The position numbers and the translations under genes are program-made. The notes under the pieces were generated by a model. It ran no database searches and was not told the origin of the DNA. It was given only the letters and a program-made list of their open reading frames with translations. Shown here piece by piece: positions 33,706 through 41,759 of a DNA stretch of 52,359 bases (positions within the stretch are counted from its first letter, which is position 1; every line of letters begins with the position of its first letter). The stretch lies in contig DBTY01000023.1 in assembly GCA_002307295.1 (NCBI GenBank), forward strand, positions 1-52,359, in the 5' to 3' direction. The stretch is from Ignavibacteriales bacterium UBA1304 (GTDB lineage: Bacteria; Bacteroidota; Ignavibacteria; Ignavibacteriales; Ignavibacteriaceae).

Positions 33706-34266
33706 TTATTTCTTTTTAACTAACCACATTGGTTTAGCCGCTAAAACGTTTTTATAAACGGAACACTCTTTTATGTGCGCGCCGGGAAGATAACCTGCGC
33801 TCATAAGAAACTCGTTTACAATTTCGCCGCCGGTAAATTTAAATGTCTTCTTGAAAATTTTCACCCATTCTTCTTTTGTTAAAGGATGGCGGTCGTCCAA
33901 CCATTTCTTAAACGAACCTGCTTCTTCTTTTATAGCGATTATCTTTTTTGCGTTTTCAATTGCGGCATTAATCTTTAGACGGTTTCTTATTATTCCCGCG
34001 TCGTTTAACAGACGAGTAAAATCTTTTTCGCCGTATTGGGATACTTTAAAAACGTCAAAGCCGTCATAAGCGTTAAAAAAGTTTTCCTTCTTTTTTAGGA
34101 TTGTAGTCCAGCTTAATCCTGCCTGATTAATTTCCAGAATAAGCCTGCCGAATAATTCGTTGTCGTCGTCTAACGGAAAACCATATTCGTTGTCGTGGTA
34201 AATTTTATGAACATTATCCGTTTCCATTAAAGCCACAGCGTGGCAATATGTGGTTATTTGCTGCAT
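33706..34266 (-). CDS. tag: DNA-3-methyladenine glycosylase I
   Basis: A 186-aa base-excision repair enzyme that removes 3-methyladenine. Family motifs YHDNEYGFPLDDDNELFG and QAGLSWTTILKKKENF are intact. The zinc site is recognisable as Cys 8, His 24, His 164 and Cys 168, with the H-x3-C spacing of E. coli Tag (His 175, Cys 179). The length is usual. It is on the strand opposite the inositol operon and ends 96 bases from its last gene. The yjdF gene lies 32 bases upstream in the same orientation, so the two could share a transcript under the yjdF riboswitch. Confidence 0.92.
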   Translation of the reverse strand: MQQITTYCHAVALMETDNVHKIYHDNEYGFPLDDDNELFGRLILEINQAGLSWTTILKKKENFFNAYDGFDVFKVSQYGEKDFTRLLNDAGIIRNRLKINAAIENAKKIIAIKEEAGSFKKWLDDRHPLTKEEWVKIFKKTFKFTGGEIVNEFLMSAGYLPGAHIKECSVYKNVLAAKPMWLVKKK

Positions 34267-34297
34267 AAGATCCGCTCTTAATTAATAAAGTTAAAAA

Positions 34298-34711
34298 TTA
34301 CCTTCCTTTATGTTTTTGTTTTTTCTTATCAGATGCGATTTTTCTTTTATAATTTGCCAATTCTTCTCTTTTCTCTTTTGAGATAATCAGCTTTTCTTTT
34401 TTAGCTGTTTCTAATTGCAGCTGAAGCGCCTGCTGAGCTTTTGTAGAAACAGGAGACGCGTTAATTTCCTTTCTTGCAAGTTTGGAAAGCCGTTTAGGAT
34501 TTAGCTTTTTTTTAACAGACTCATTCGCATTTTCTAAAAATGAACTTGGCGTATTTAAAAAATCTACCAGATAAGTATTAACAAATTCTAATATTTCCCC
34601 GTCTTTTGGTTCTGAACCAAACACGTATCTATTGGCGCAAAAGCCATTGAGCGTATTACGCTCAAATAACGCCGTCCAAAATTGTCCGTCAAAATAAACA
34701 AGTAGTCGCAT
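34298..34711 (-). CDS. yjdF: YjdF-family (DUF2992) RNA-associated protein
   Basis: A 137-aa protein beginning MRLLVYFDGQFWTALFE, the conserved start of the DUF2992/YjdF family, with a strongly basic, Lys-rich C-terminal half (about 85-137) that suggests nucleic acid binding. A longer frame to 34795 only translates the upstream aptamer and should not be used. GAGAGG lies nine bases before ATG 34711. The gene has an apparent yjdF riboswitch at 34742-34818, the arrangement known from Bacillus and relatives. In that system the aptamer binds azaaromatic compounds and the protein is thought to give protection. The tag gene follows 32 bases after it. Confidence 0.88.
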   Translation of the reverse strand: MRLLVYFDGQFWTALFERNTLNGFCANRYVFGSEPKDGEILEFVNTYLVDFLNTPSSFLENANESVKKKLNPKRLSKLARKEINASPVSTKAQQALQLQLETAKKEKLIISKEKREELANYKRKIASDKKKQKHKGR

Positions 34712-34741
34712 CTTTGCCTCTCTATAATAGTTTATAGTTAA

Positions 34742-34818
34742 AGCAACGGACATCCCGTTATAACTGGGAAGGATACGACGCTTAGAAAAGCGCATCCGGA
34801 CTACCTACCGGACCGTGT
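34742..34818 (-). ncRNA. yjdF (azaaromatic) riboswitch aptamer
   Basis: On the minus strand the leader of yjdF has ACGG near 34816 pairing with CCGT near 34746. It has a GCGC-loop-GCGT hairpin and the strongly conserved CCTTCCC (about 34766-34772) followed by GGGATGTCCGT (about 34746-34756), both remembered as hallmarks of the yjdF RNA motif. The aptamer ends about 31 bases before the start codon. A small CTATAA-loop-TTATAG hairpin lies between it and the ribosome site, a possible expression platform acting on translation. This was recognised by eye; a covariance search would settle it. Confidence 0.8.
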
Positions 34819-35031
34819 TTTTTTGCCAATAAAAATGTATTTTAAATACAAATATAAAAAAAACAGATTTTATATTGAATTGTTTTATTTATTAACCGCT
34901 TATAAGTTTATCCGATCGTTTGAGTTTAATTTGTTGAATGTTTCTCTGATTTGTATTAGCTTTTCAAAGTTTATTAATTCTTACCGGGATTTTAATTAAT
35001 TATTTACATAAACATATATTAGAACAACAAT
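34819..35031. promoter_or_regulatory. Divergent promoter region of yjdF and the M13 peptidase
   Basis: This AT-rich stretch separates the yjdF aptamer from the peptidase gene at 35032 and must hold both promoters. No gene and no clear consensus boxes are seen. Confidence 0.3.
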
Positions 35032-37068
35032 ATGAAAAAAATCGTGTCAGCCTGTGTTATGTTTTCGTTGATATTTCTGTGCGGGACTAATTTGTTTTCG
35101 CAAACAAATACTCCGGATTTTTTATCAAAATGTATTGATAAAAGCGTTGATCCTGGAACAAATTTCTTTAAATACGCTACTGGAACGTGGATGAAAAATA
35201 ATCCTATTCCCGCAAGCGAAAAAGGATGGGGCATCTGGAATTTAGTGCCTGAAGAAACTTATGCTAAAATAAAAAGCATCTTAGCTGAACTGGAAAAAAC
35301 TGAATCGGCTAAAGGAAGCAACAAACAAAAAGTCGGCGATTTTTATTTTTCTGGCATGGACACTGTAACAATAGAAAAACAGGGCGCGTCCGATCTTAAA
35401 AATGAACTTGATAAAATATCTTCAATAGAAACAGGTAAAGATTTTCTGCTTACGGCAGCGCTCTTGCAAACTTACGGCGTAGGCGCGCTTTGCAACTTAT
35501 TTATAGACCAGGACGCTATGAACAGCGATAAGTATGCGTTATATATATGGCAGGGAGGACTGGGTCTTCCGGAGAGAGACTATTATTTTAAGACTGATAA
35601 AAGAACGCAAAATATAAAAAGCGAATATACCAAGCATGTTGCAAGAATGCTCATGCTGATTGGCGAAGATTCTGTTACGGCAAATAAAAATACTGAGACG
35701 ATATATAAAATTGAAAAGCTCTTAGCTGATTCATCTCGCAAACTTGAAGACCTGCGAGATCCATATGCAAACTATAATAAAATGACAATTGCTCAGTTGC
35801 AGCAAATTACCCCTTCTGTAAATTGGAATGAAGTGTTTGCCGCTGTTGGAATTAAAGGAACTGACACTATAATAGTTGGGCAGCCGGAATTTTTTAAACA
35901 AATTGAAATCGTTGTTAATCAATTTCCGTTAAGCGCCTGGAAAGAATATCTTAAATGGCATTTGATAAATTCATTTGCGGATAGATTAAGCAGTTCGTTT
36001 GTAAACGAAAGATTCTTTTTTAGAGGTACTGTTATGTCTGGCGTAAAGGAACAACGCCCAAGATGGAAAAGAGTGCAGGACGCAGTAGAAGGATCTATTG
36101 GAGAATTGCTTGGCCAAATTTATGTAGAAAAATATTATTCCCCAAAAACAAAACAGAGATACGTAACGTTAGTTGACAATATGATTGACGCATACCGCGA
36201 AAGAATAAAAAAACTTGACTGGATGAGCGACGTTACTAAAGAAAAAGCAATATTTAAGTTAAACTCAATAACTAAAAAAGTCGGCTACCCGGATAAGTGG
36301 AAAGATTTTTCTAAATTATCAGTAGAACGCAACTCATATGTGCGTAACACAATTAACGCTAATTTATTTTGGTTTAACCGCGACGTGGAAAAACTTGGCA
36401 AACCAGTAGATAGAAGCGAATGGAGCATGACTCCGCAAACATATAACGCTTATTATAATCCTTCAAATAATGAAATTGTTTTGCCTGCGGCTATGTTTAT
36501 AATCCCAGGCGTGCCAGATTCATTAGTGGATGACGCCGTAGTTTACTCATACGCCGGAGCCTCTACTATTGGGCATGAAATGACTCATGGTTTTGACGAT
36601 CAGGGCAGACAGTATGACGCTAAAGGAAACCTTTCTGACTGGTGGACTAAAGAAGACGCGGAAAAGTTCAACGCTAAAACGCAGGTTATGGTCGACCAGT
36701 TTAACGACTATGTTGTTTTAGATAGCTTGCATGTAAACGGCAAAGCTACCTTGGGCGAAAATATTGCCGATCTTGGCGGGCTTGTAATTGGATTTGACGC
36801 ATTCAAAAAAACACAGCAGTATAAGGAAGGCAAACTTATTAACGGTTTTACTCCTGAACAAAGATTCTGGTTAGGCTATACTTTCTCCTGGCTGGGACAT
36901 AAAAGAGACGAAGCTCTTGCTCAGCAAATAATGACAGACGTGCATTCGCCAGAATATTTACGCGTCAACGGACCGTTAAGCGATATTCCGGAATTTTATA
37001 AAGCGTTTGGAATTAAGGAAGGGCAGCCAATGTACCGTCCGGAAAATAAACGCGTGAAGATTTGGTAG
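35032..37068 (+). CDS. M13-family zinc metallopeptidase (neprilysin/PepO type)
   Basis: A 678-aa exported endopeptidase. The signal peptide covers about 1-24 (ending at LFSQ). The N-terminal M13 domain (about 35-420) is followed by the peptidase M13 domain with NAYYNPSNNEIVLPAA, the zinc motif GHEMTHGFDD (HExxH at about 515) and GENIADLGG (third ligand Glu, about 576). The C-terminal RVNGPLSDIPEFYKAFG and a final basic-W segment are typical. It is a full-length enzyme that likely degrades peptides in the periplasm. It is monocistronic and ends in a terminator shared with the convergent RecQ gene. Confidence 0.94.
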   Translation: MKKIVSACVMFSLIFLCGTNLFSQTNTPDFLSKCIDKSVDPGTNFFKYATGTWMKNNPIPASEKGWGIWNLVPEETYAKIKSILAELEKTESAKGSNKQKVGDFYFSGMDTVTIEKQGASDLKNELDKISSIETGKDFLLTAALLQTYGVGALCNLFIDQDAMNSDKYALYIWQGGLGLPERDYYFKTDKRTQNIKSEYTKHVARMLMLIGEDSVTANKNTETIYKIEKLLADSSRKLEDLRDPYANYNKMTIAQLQQITPSVNWNEVFAAVGIKGTDTIIVGQPEFFKQIEIVVNQFPLSAWKEYLKWHLINSFADRLSSSFVNERFFFRGTVMSGVKEQRPRWKRVQDAVEGSIGELLGQIYVEKYYSPKTKQRYVTLVDNMIDAYRERIKKLDWMSDVTKEKAIFKLNSITKKVGYPDKWKDFSKLSVERNSYVRNTINANLFWFNRDVEKLGKPVDRSEWSMTPQTYNAYYNPSNNEIVLPAAMFIIPGVPDSLVDDAVVYSYAGASTIGHEMTHGFDDQGRQYDAKGNLSDWWTKEDAEKFNAKTQVMVDQFNDYVVLDSLHVNGKATLGENIADLGGLVIGFDAFKKTQQYKEGKLINGFTPEQRFWLGYTFSWLGHKRDEALAQQIMTDVHSPEYLRVNGPLSDIPEFYKAFGIKEGQPMYRPENKRVKIW

Positions 37069-37092
37069 TATAATCTGAATATTCGGAGTTCT

Positions 37093-37132
37093 AAAACAAA
37101 GGCGCCACGATAAATCGGGACGCCTTTGTTTT
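37093..37132. terminator. Bidirectional terminator between the M13 peptidase and RecQ
   Basis: AAAACAAAGGCG (37093-37104) pairs perfectly with CGCCTTTGTTTT (37121-37132) over a 16-base loop. A-rich and T-rich flanks let it work in both directions for the convergent genes ending at 37068 and 37135. Confidence 0.85.
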
Positions 37133-37134
37133 TA

Positions 37135-38592
37135 TTAAATAGAATTGTTCTCATCGCAAACGTCGCAGTTGCCGCATCCTTCAGTCGGATTAAATCCAAA
37201 ATAATCAGAAATGAACGAACGCCTGCATGTTTCTGATTTAAAATAATTTACTACAGAAAGAAGTTTCTTATTATCGCTTAATAATTTATTCTTAAGATAA
37301 TCGTCGTCTTCAAGCTGAATAGGCAGCGGCGCAATAACTCTAAGGTCTCCTTTTTCAACGCTTCCTTCGGTAACGCCATATCTATCAAGCATTCCCAAAG
37401 CGGTTTCAATTCTAAAATCATTTTTATTTTTAAAACTCATTTGCTCGGTAAGGTATTCAATACCCATTGAGTTTACGGCTTCAATGTTTTTGCTGATAAG
37501 GTTATAAAAACTATAATAAAACTCAGCGCCGGGATTAGCCCATTTTATAAACTCCATTTGCGTGTAAAGGTCTTCGCTGTTATATAGAAGCATGCATAAA
37601 GAAGGTTTGCCGTCTCTTCCGGCTCTGCCAATTTCCTGATAATAGGATTCTATCCCTGAAGGGATTTCCGAGTGTATCACAAAACGGATGTCTGGTTTAT
37701 CTATACCCATACCGAAAGCATTTGTTGCAAGTATAAGATTTTGCCTGCCTGAAAGAAAATCTCTTTGAGTAGTTTTTCTTTGGCGCGGGTCTAATTTGCC
37801 GTGGTAGATTCCGTGGTTGTATCCTTTGTCGCGCAGTTTTTGCGAATAATACTCCAGTTTTTTTATTAGCGAAAAATAAATTATCCCCGCTCCTTTATAA
37901 TTATCAAGCACGGCGTATATTTCCTTAAGCGTTTCTTTTTCGTCAAATACGTCTCTTGCTTCTAAGCGCAGATTAGGTCTTTCAATGCCTTCGTGAAAAG
38001 TTTTCATCTGGGTATTATCTAAGCCTAATTTTGCAATAATATCGCTTTGCACTTCAGGCGCTGCGGTGGCAGTCAGAGCGATAGTTAAAGGATTGCCAAG
38101 AAGCGCGCGGAACTCGCCAATTCGTGAGTAGTCCGGTCTAAAATCGTGGCCCCATTCCGAAATACAATGCGCTTCATCGACTGCAAGCAGGGAGATATTT
38201 GCGTTTTTTATCGCATCTGTAAAATCCTGATTTCTGAATCTTTCAGGAGTTACGTAAAGCAGTTTTGTCTTTCCGGCGATAAACGAATTTAGTCTTTTCT
38301 TTTTATCTTCGCCGCTAACGGTTGAATTAATAAATGATGCCGGGACGTTTTTCTTCCGTAGCGCGTCTACCTGATCCTGCATCAAAGCTATAAGAGGGGA
38401 AATTACTATTGTCCCGCCTTCAAAAACCAAAGCCGGAATCTGGTAGCATAATGATTTTCCTCCGCCGGTAGGCATCAGTACAAGGCTGTGGCCTTTATCG
38501 TTGATGAGCCTGTTTATAATGGCTTCCTGAAGCCCGCGGAAAGCAGTAAAGTTAAAATAGTCTTTTAGTATTTTATAAATGTCTTGTTGCAT
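37135..38592 (-). CDS. recQ: RecQ-family ATP-dependent DNA helicase, short form
   Basis: A 485-aa superfamily 2 helicase. Motif I is MPTGGGKSLCYQ (about 40-51), motif II is LLAVDEAHCISEWGHDFRPDY (DEAH, about 135-155), and motif VI is QEIGRAGRDGKPS. The RecQ zinc site is seen as CRRSF near the C-terminus and GCGNCDVCDE at the very end. The protein stops there, so the winged-helix RQC part and the HRDC domain of E. coli RecQ are absent. Such short RecQ proteins are known in several phyla. The deformylase and MBL genes lie upstream on the same strand with a 128-base gap. Confidence 0.9.
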   Translation of the reverse strand: MQQDIYKILKDYFNFTAFRGLQEAIINRLINDKGHSLVLMPTGGGKSLCYQIPALVFEGGTIVISPLIALMQDQVDALRKKNVPASFINSTVSGEDKKKRLNSFIAGKTKLLYVTPERFRNQDFTDAIKNANISLLAVDEAHCISEWGHDFRPDYSRIGEFRALLGNPLTIALTATAAPEVQSDIIAKLGLDNTQMKTFHEGIERPNLRLEARDVFDEKETLKEIYAVLDNYKGAGIIYFSLIKKLEYYSQKLRDKGYNHGIYHGKLDPRQRKTTQRDFLSGRQNLILATNAFGMGIDKPDIRFVIHSEIPSGIESYYQEIGRAGRDGKPSLCMLLYNSEDLYTQMEFIKWANPGAEFYYSFYNLISKNIEAVNSMGIEYLTEQMSFKNKNDFRIETALGMLDRYGVTEGSVEKGDLRVIAPLPIQLEDDDYLKNKLLSDNKKLLSVVNYFKSETCRRSFISDYFGFNPTEGCGNCDVCDENNSI

Positions 38593-38666
38593 AGTATTTT
38601 AAAAAATGAATCCCCAAAATAATGTAAATGAATGTAATTATGAAATTGAAAAATAAAATGCAATAT

Positions 38667-38692
38667 CATCCTTCGACTTCGCTCAGGATAAC
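38667..38692. repeat. Dispersed repeat of the CCTTCGAC...CTCAGG type
   Basis: ATCCTTCGACTTCGCTCAGG followed by ATAAC contains ATCCT/AGGAT arms (38668-38672, 38685-38689). It closely resembles the reverse complement of 118-134 (CCTTCGACAGGCTCAGG). Two copies of this type in noncoding gaps point to a dispersed repeat family. Confidence 0.45.
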
Positions 38693-38720
38693 AAGTTCAG
38701 AATTTTAAAGATGATGAATT

Positions 38721-39434
38721 TTATTTATCGAGGAATTTCTTTTTATATTTATCGTACTCTTCTATAAGCAGATTGCGGCTATTAGCGGTTCCGTGCGCAG
38801 GGATAAATAAACTGGCATTAGTATCAAGTAATGGTTTCCAGCTTTTAACCATTCCCGGAATATCGTCTGCAAATGGCGAGAATACAGAGCCTCTAAACAT
38901 ACCTACCATAGCGTCGCCAACGAGCGCAATTTCGTTATCAATAATTATACTTAAAGAGCCGGGCGTGTGTCCCGGAGTAGGAAGTATGTAAGCGTTAAAG
39001 TCCCAATTAGATAAATCGAATTTATCTTCAACTGAAATATCGGCAGTTACCGGTTTGTATTTATAATGCGGCTGAAGACTTTTGGCAAAAGCGCCCATGA
39101 CTAATTTTGTAGGCCAAATAGAACCTTTTGGCAATGGGCTGTCTCCCAAAGCAAGAAATTTCGCTTCGCTTTTGTGCGCTAAAACTGTAGAGCCAAATTT
39201 GTTTTTTACGTCGGCGGCATTTTCAGCATGGTCAAAATGCGTATGCGTTAAGATTAGTAAGTCAATTTTAGATATGTTTAATCTGTTGAGCGCTGAAAAG
39301 AGCTCGCCTTTTATATTATAGCGGCCAGTATCTACAAGAATATTTTTATTCCCATTAGAAAGAATAAAAGAATTTACCCTGCCGCTTAAAACCTGGGATA
39401 TGGAATAACCGTTTTTAGTAGTCCATGTTTTCAT
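38721..39434 (-). CDS. Metallo-beta-lactamase-fold hydrolase
   Basis: A 237-aa MBL-fold enzyme. The metal motif is LTHTHFDHAENA (HxHxDH, about 62-67), followed by PTPGHTPGSLS (His about 152), VGDAM (Asp) and PAHGTAN (His) for a binuclear site. It has no signal peptide. Candidates include glyoxalase II-like thioesterases or lactonases, but the substrate cannot be assigned from sequence. It overlaps the deformylase gene by four bases (ATGA), so the two are translationally coupled. Confidence 0.85.
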   Translation of the reverse strand: MKTWTTKNGYSISQVLSGRVNSFILSNGNKNILVDTGRYNIKGELFSALNRLNISKIDLLILTHTHFDHAENAADVKNKFGSTVLAHKSEAKFLALGDSPLPKGSIWPTKLVMGAFAKSLQPHYKYKPVTADISVEDKFDLSNWDFNAYILPTPGHTPGSLSIIIDNEIALVGDAMVGMFRGSVFSPFADDIPGMVKSWKPLLDTNASLFIPAHGTANSRNLLIEEYDKYKKKFLDK

Positions 39435-39925
39435 ACGGCAGCTTGTTTTTTGAAAGCTAACGAATGCTCGTCGATTGAACGCTGCACGGCAAGAATACCG
39501 TCTAAGTGGTCGTATTCATGCTGTAATAATTCGGAAAGATCGCCGGATAAAAACTCTTCCTTATCGTTCCAGTTTTCATCTTTATATTTAATTCTTATAC
39601 TTTTGTGCCGTTTTACTTTTACCAGCAAACCGGGGAAGCTCATACATTCGTCCCATAACTCAATCATTTCATCGCTTTTATCACAAATAACCGGATTAAT
39701 AAAAACGACAGGTTTATCAATGAACATATAAATAACTCTTTTCATAACTCCTATTTGAGGAGCAGCTATAGCTCTGCCTGCGTTATGTTCTTTGCGAAAT
39801 GCCATAAGAGTATCGTGGAGGTCTCTGGCTAAGTCCAGAATAGTTTCCGATTCTTCGCGTATAAAATCTTCGCTGACTTCATAAAGTTTTGGATTCCCCA
39901 AAATAAATATTTCTTTCACTGCCAT
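39431..39925 (-). CDS. def: Peptide deformylase-like protein, divergent
   Basis: A 164-aa metallohydrolase related to peptide deformylase, which removes the N-formyl group from new proteins. Motif 1 is GRAIAAPQIG (usual GxGLAAxQ), motif 2 is DECMSFPG (usual EGCLS, Gly missing), and motif 3 is QHEYDHLDG (intact). The Gln, Cys, two His and Glu needed for metal and catalysis are all present. The altered motifs suggest a second, specialised deformylase rather than the housekeeping copy. It is the first gene of a unit with the MBL hydrolase. Confidence 0.8.
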   Translation of the reverse strand: MAVKEIFILGNPKLYEVSEDFIREESETILDLARDLHDTLMAFRKEHNAGRAIAAPQIGVMKRVIYMFIDKPVVFINPVICDKSDEMIELWDECMSFPGLLVKVKRHKSIRIKYKDENWNDKEEFLSGDLSELLQHEYDHLDGILAVQRSIDEHSLAFKKQAAV

Positions 39926-40141
39926 AAGTATAAATTTTAACTGTTATTATAATTAATTTTTTATTGAGGCTAAATTTACTTTTAATATGTAAAAAACAAA
40001 ATGCTTATTATAGGTACTAAAGTTAAAATAATAATGTACAAAATAACGCAACTATATAAAACTAAGCGCAATGTGCGTAAAAATGAGAAATTTAAGAGTA
40101 TTATGGTAAAATTAAGCGATATAATTATTTTATTAATACAG

Positions 40142-40171
40142 TGCAACCTTTTTAGCTCTTCTAAAGTCTAA
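40142..40171 (+). promoter_or_regulatory. Candidate ECF-type promoter
   Basis: TGCAAC-CTTTT (40142-40152) and AGTCTA/GTCTAA (40165-40171), 17-18 bases apart, have the AAC-type -35 and GTC-type -10 boxes of many ECF sigma factors. The predicted start lies about 15 bases before the sigma gene at 40193, which suggests autoregulation. Confidence 0.45.
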
Positions 40172-40192
40172 TTAGCAGCAACTGGTTAAAGG

Positions 40193-40762
40193 ATGAATAC
40201 TTCAGATACACAATTAATATTAAAAGCTCAACAAGGAGATATGTCCGCGTTTGAAGAGTTGGTCTATAGATACGATAGGCAGGTGTTGAATATTGCCAAA
40301 TCGTTCAGGAACAGCGACGACGATGCAAAAGACATTTATCAGGAAGTGTTTATCCGGGTTTTTCGCGGAATTAAGAATTTTCAATTTAAAAGCGAGTTTT
40401 CTACTTGGCTTTTCAGGATTACGACGAACGTTTGCATAAGCTACCAGAACGGTAAAAAAAATACCGACTCGATTGACAAAGAGATTAGCGGCGCCGGCGA
40501 AGAGAGCTTTACAATTGGCGATTTATTGCCAAGCGACGATTTTGCAGATAAAGCAGCGATACTTGGCGATACTCAAAAGCATATAAACAACGCGCTGAAT
40601 ACGCTGCCCCCGCAGCAAAAGATGGCATTTACTCTTAGGTATTACGACGAATTTAAGATTAAGGAAATTGCGGAAATAATGCAATGTACGGAAGGAACAA
40701 TAAAAAAATATATTTTTACGGCTTCTGATAAAATGAGAAAAAAACTTAAAAGTATTTTCTGA
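40193..40762 (+). CDS. ECF-family RNA polymerase sigma factor
   Basis: A 189-aa group IV sigma factor. The sigma-2 region covers about 20-85, with DAKDIYQEVFIRVFRGIKNF and STWLFRITTNVCI. The sigma-4 region covers about 130-185, with LPPQQKMAFTLRYYDEFKIKEIAEI and the HTH segment GTIKKYIFTASDKMRKKL. No extra C-terminal domain is present. The ribosome site AAAGG precedes the ATG. The next gene, 27 bases on, encodes a membrane protein fitting an anti-sigma factor, and two DUF4097 genes follow, so it likely controls an envelope response unit. Confidence 0.93.
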   Translation: MNTSDTQLILKAQQGDMSAFEELVYRYDRQVLNIAKSFRNSDDDAKDIYQEVFIRVFRGIKNFQFKSEFSTWLFRITTNVCISYQNGKKNTDSIDKEISGAGEESFTIGDLLPSDDFADKAAILGDTQKHINNALNTLPPQQKMAFTLRYYDEFKIKEIAEIMQCTEGTIKKYIFTASDKMRKKLKSIF

Positions 40763-40789
40763 AAAAGATTAAATATTTTGGCAATTGAT

Positions 40790-41758
40790 ATGACAAAAGA
40801 AAAATTAAAAGAGCTCGCTTACTTAGACGCGGTTAACGAGCTGAAAGAAGAAGAAAAAATTATTCTCGAGAATGCAATACTCGAAGACGACAATTTGAAA
40901 AATGACTATGAAGAAATTAAATCATTTTTTGAAATTATGTCGGTTAGCAAACCTGCTAATGCAAATGATATTCTTCTAAACGACGCAAGAAATTCATTAA
41001 TGCGCAGAATCCGGCAGGAAGCTGACGAGGAATCGTTTTGGCTTCAGCTAAAGAATTTAGTTAACAGATTCATGTACAAAAATTACAGGTTTGCGCTTAG
41101 TGGCGCAGTTACTGTATTGGTTGGTGTTTTTATTGGATATCTGATGTTTTCTTCTTCGCTGAATCATAAACAAACTGCTCTGGTTAGCCAGAATGTAAGC
41201 GCAGGAAAAAATGACGAAGGCAAAATAAAGGTTGAAAATATTCAGGTGACTCCGTCGCCTGCCGGAAACGGAGAAGTTGAAATAAGCTACGACGCAGTTA
41301 AACCAGTTAAAATAAAAGCTAAAGCAAGCGACCTGGCAAATCAAAATTTAATGATCGCTTCGCTTATATCCGGCTCTAATCCTGGAATACGCTTGCAAAC
41401 AGTTAATGCGATTTCTGATAAAGTGGAAGAAAAGAATTATAAAGCCGATTCTAAAATAAAGCAGGCGCTTATTACGGCTTTGAAATCAGACGCTAATCCT
41501 GCGGTAAGGCGCGAGGCTCTGAATGTTTTGACGAAATTTCCTTTTGATAACGACGTGCGGGACGCTTTTTTATACGTCCTTTCTTCCGATAAAAATTCTG
41601 GCATGAGGATTATGGCGGTAAACGCTTTATCTATCCTTAAAACCAAAGGTCATGAATTTGACGATAAAGTAAAAACAGTATTAAGCAATAAAGCGGAAAC
41701 GGATAAAAATAGTTTTATCCGGCTTCATGCAGCTTCAATACTTAAGGAGGCTGAATAA
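40790..41758 (+). CDS. Probable anti-sigma factor with membrane helix and HEAT repeats
   Basis: From ATG 40790 the product is 322 aa; a TTG at 40778 would add four residues. The N-terminal acidic helical domain (about 1-85, with LAYLDAVNELKEEEKI) resembles anti-sigma domains of membrane-bound regulators. It is followed by one membrane helix (about 95-118, FALSGAVTVLVGVFIGYLMF), placing the rest outside. The C-terminal region (about 185-322) consists of three or four HEAT-like repeats (NPGIRLQTVNAIS, NPAVRREALNVL, NSGMRIMAVNALS, NSFIRLHAASIL). A HEAT-repeat sensor domain on an anti-sigma factor is unusual. The stop is one base before the next ATG. Confidence 0.75.
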   Translation: MTKEKLKELAYLDAVNELKEEEKIILENAILEDDNLKNDYEEIKSFFEIMSVSKPANANDILLNDARNSLMRRIRQEADEESFWLQLKNLVNRFMYKNYRFALSGAVTVLVGVFIGYLMFSSSLNHKQTALVSQNVSAGKNDEGKIKVENIQVTPSPAGNGEVEISYDAVKPVKIKAKASDLANQNLMIASLISGSNPGIRLQTVNAISDKVEEKNYKADSKIKQALITALKSDANPAVRREALNVLTKFPFDNDVRDAFLYVLSSDKNSGMRIMAVNALSILKTKGHEFDDKVKTVLSNKAETDKNSFIRLHAASILKEAE

Positions 41759-41759
41759 T

